Made by a program: the position numbers and the translations under genes. From the NCBI GenBank assembly GCA_018433675.1, contig JAHDQS010000004.1, positions 1 to 64,000 on the forward strand: DNA of 64,000 nucleotides, given 5' to 3'. Below are positions 62,249 through 64,000 of this stretch, in pieces (positions within the stretch are counted from its first letter, which is position 1; each line of letters opens with the position of its first letter). This stretch comes from Clostridia bacterium. GTDB lineage: Bacteria; Bacillota; Peptococcia; DRI-13; SM3-B62. The notes beneath the pieces are model-generated. The model saw only the letters and a list, made by a program, of their open reading frames with translations, did no database searches and was not told where the DNA came from.

Positions 62249-63169
62249 ATGCAAAGTTTAAGGAGTCGCTTGATTATTGGACTTATAAGGAATCGCCATC
62301 TTTTCAAACTGAGATTGAAACCGGAAGTAATTGATGAGGGCTTTTCTGTTGAAGAATTTCGCAAGGAGGTTGATGAGGCCTCGAGAAAAGCAAAAATGCC
62401 TCAAGACGTAAAAGTTGAGCCGACCGCAGTTGAGAATATGTATGCCCAATGGCTTATCCCTAAGGGGGCACCGGAGGGAAAGGTCATTTTATACATTCAC
62501 GGTGGCGGATTTATTTCAGGTTCTTGCTTAACCCACCGCGGGCATGTCGCAAAGTTTGTGCTTGGCAGTCAAAGAAAGGCTTTATTGTTCGATTATAGGC
62601 TTGCCCCAGAACATCCTTATCCTGCTGCAGTAGAAGATTGTGTGACAGCATACCGCTGGTTGTTACAGGAAGGATATTTACCATCGGATATAATCATATG
62701 CGGTGAATCTGCGGGAGGCACACTGACTTTGGCCACGCTTATAGCTTTAAGGGATCAGGAGATTCCCTTACCAAGCGGTGGTGTATCTATTTCACCGGTC
62801 ACTGATCTCACTTGCACTGCGGATTCATTTGTGACAAACTTTAAGAAAGACATTGCTCCGCTTAATTCATGGTCGGTTTGGACTCAATATTATATTGCAG
62901 ATAATGATCCGGCCTTACCGTGGTTATCGCCACAAAAGGCCGAACTCAGCGGGTTACCGCCGATTTTACTGTGTGTCGGGAGCTATGAAATCCATTTGGA
63001 TGATACGGTTAACTTTGCCAAAAAGGCTGAGGCACAGGGGACGGAAATAAAGTTGATGGTCTGGGAAGGGATGGTTCACGCCTTTCCGATTCTATCGCCT
63101 CTTTTCCCTGAAGCAAAGAAAGCTATGATGGATATCTGCACATTTATACGGCAAAGGCTTGATAGCTAA
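62249..63169 (+). CDS. Alpha/beta hydrolase, hormone-sensitive-lipase/acetyl-esterase family
   Basis: A 306-residue esterase. Oxyanion motif YIHGGGFISGS, nucleophile elbow GESAGG, and a C-terminal His in MVHAFPIL are visible, with the acid likely the Asp in LDDTVNFAKKAEAQG. Typical for hydrolysis of short-chain esters or of acylated drugs. AGAGGAG precedes the ATG. No secretion signal, so cytosolic. Confidence 0.92.
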   Translation: MQSLRSRLIIGLIRNRHLFKLRLKPEVIDEGFSVEEFRKEVDEASRKAKMPQDVKVEPTAVENMYAQWLIPKGAPEGKVILYIHGGGFISGSCLTHRGHVAKFVLGSQRKALLFDYRLAPEHPYPAAVEDCVTAYRWLLQEGYLPSDIIICGESAGGTLTLATLIALRDQEIPLPSGGVSISPVTDLTCTADSFVTNFKKDIAPLNSWSVWTQYYIADNDPALPWLSPQKAELSGLPPILLCVGSYEIHLDDTVNFAKKAEAQGTEIKLMVWEGMVHAFPILSPLFPEAKKAMMDICTFIRQRLDS

Positions 63170-63325
63170 ATAATTTTTCGGGAAAAGTATTAGACAGGTG
63201 ATGTAATTATTTGATATAAATGAGTTAGTGGAATTTAAAGGTAAAGGCAGACGAGTTGTTATTATTTGATTTTATACTTTTCATAAAATAATACAGTTGT
63301 GAAAATTACTTAGCGGAGGTGTATG

Positions 63326-64000
63326 ATGGAGGTGTGTAATACGGCTGCGCCATGTGCGATTGAAACTAAAGGACTGACGAAATTGTATAAAAAAAGAACT
63401 GCCGTTAACAGTCTAAACCTTTCAATCAAACAAGGCGAACTTTTTTCGCTGCTCGGTCAAAACGGAGCGGGCAAGACTACAACAATTAAGATGCTTTGCT
63501 GTCTTTTATCACCCACAAGTGGGGATGCAAAGATTATGGGGCGCAGTATTCTTGAAAATGCCGCCGAAATTAAGCAAATTATCAACGTATCACCGCAGGA
63601 GACGGCGATTGCGCCGAATTTAACGGCGAAGGAAAATCTTGAGCTTGTTGCTGAAATTTACGGAAGTACGAGAGATAAGGCTAAGGAAAAAGCAAATGAA
63701 ATGTTATCTCTTTTTAAGATTTCAGACCGTTCAAATGATAAGGCAAAAACATTTTCAGGGGGTTTGCAACGGCGCTTAAGTATTGCTATGGCCCTGATTA
63801 CAGATCCTGAAATTTTATTTCTTGATGAGCCAACGCTTGGACTTGACCCGCAGGCAAGGCACGAACTTTGGAATCAAATTAAACAACTCAAAGGCAGGAA
63901 AACCATTGTTTTGACTACACACTATCTTGAAGAAGCCGATGAACTAGCCGATCGCATCGGTATCTTAAAAAACGGTGATCTGGTAGCTTGTGGTACTTCA
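63326..64000 (+). CDS. ABC-2-type transporter ATPase, 3'-truncated by window edge
   Basis: About 225 visible residues of an ATP-binding subunit: Walker A GQNGAGKTT, Q-loop VSPQETAIAPNLTAKENL, signature FSGGLQRR, Walker B ILFLDEPTLGLDPQA and TTHYLEEADELADR. The reading frame continues past base 64000. Of two adjacent ATGs (63323, 63326), the second is 6 bases from GGAGG. Likely followed by ABC-2 permeases outside the window. It begins 157 bases after the esterase stop; the gap holds no other gene. Confidence 0.92.
   Translation, partial: MEVCNTAAPCAIETKGLTKLYKKRTAVNSLNLSIKQGELFSLLGQNGAGKTTTIKMLCCLLSPTSGDAKIMGRSILENAAEIKQIINVSPQETAIAPNLTAKENLELVAEIYGSTRDKAKEKANEMLSLFKISDRSNDKAKTFSGGLQRRLSIAMALITDPEILFLDEPTLGLDPQARHELWNQIKQLKGRKTIVLTTHYLEEADELADRIGILKNGDLVACGTS

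Noticed and set aside
63170-63322. Short open stretch near 63213-63268 that looks protein-like
   Set aside because: A stop codon lies directly upstream in frame with no start codon, and only about 20 codons are open.
1-64000. CRISPR arrays, rRNA and tRNA genes
   Set aside because: Read-through of both strands showed no regularly spaced repeats with unique spacers, no rRNA-like blocks and no tRNA cloverleaf; a covariance search would be needed to exclude a missed tRNA.

Overview
The window reads as chromosomal DNA of an anaerobic, endospore-forming Bacillota (Clostridia, perhaps a Peptococcales-like lineage). This rests on butyrate kinase, rubrerythrin with a PerR-type regulator, spore-surface (SPOCS-like) proteins, class I two-subunit fumarase, radical SAM enzymes, AGGAGG ribosome binding sites and many GTG/TTG starts. 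I found no rRNA, tRNA or CRISPR. The genus assignment is inference.

Layout. 1-801: 3' part of butyrate kinase. 904-1422: a small DUF6125-like gene. 1722-13701: one long operon of a DUF2325 protein, two paralogous metal-chelate-binding lipoproteins flanking a divergent nitrogenase-like trio (H-, D- and K-like), a FecCD permease, an ATPase, a methyltransferase and two YbtPQ/IrtAB-like half transporters. 13775-17894 (minus): a second chelate or corrinoid uptake operon with a tetrapyrrole methylase, controlled by a cobalamin riboswitch and terminator. 18010-19419: perR-rubrerythrin and a divergent ferritin-like gene sharing a PerR box. 19722-33925: a sigma-54 activator facing a sigma-54 promoter and a catabolic operon (fumarase-superfamily lyase, TctCBA transporter, two MmgE/PrpD proteins, class I and class II fumarases, malic enzyme), which fits degradation of a fumarate-releasing substrate to pyruvate. 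34375-37706: two SPOCS-like paralogs and a PurF-like protein lacking its glutaminase cysteine. 37720-41057: a Phd-Uma2 fusion, an HTH protein and a patatin. 41116-48488: a TetR-controlled redox cluster (ApbE, FMN-binding protein, CrtI-like flavoprotein, radical SAM enzyme, membrane protein, unknown protein, GMC oxidoreductase with a ferredoxin motif). 48572-53539: mostly housekeeping-type genes (DUF4153, YkvI-like, DegV, YlmH). 53695-57308: a NYN-LOTUS protein and a 921-residue kinase-like/AAA+/SLOG protein. 57373-60276: a TetR-controlled ABC exporter. 60345-61165: three tandem tail-collar mini-proteins. 61208-64000: TetR, DUF2087 protein, esterase and a partial ABC ATPase.

The strongest candidates for undescribed biology are the nitrogenase-like proteins embedded in a metal-chelate/tetrapyrrole transport operon, the kinase-like/AAA+/SLOG protein next to a NYN-LOTUS protein, and the TetR-controlled flavin/FeS/radical-SAM cluster. 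Several regulatory sites are unusually clear: the PerR box, the sigma-54 promoter, the riboswitch with its terminator, three TetR operator sites or sets, and helically phased TAGCTA repeats at the Phd-Uma2 promoter.
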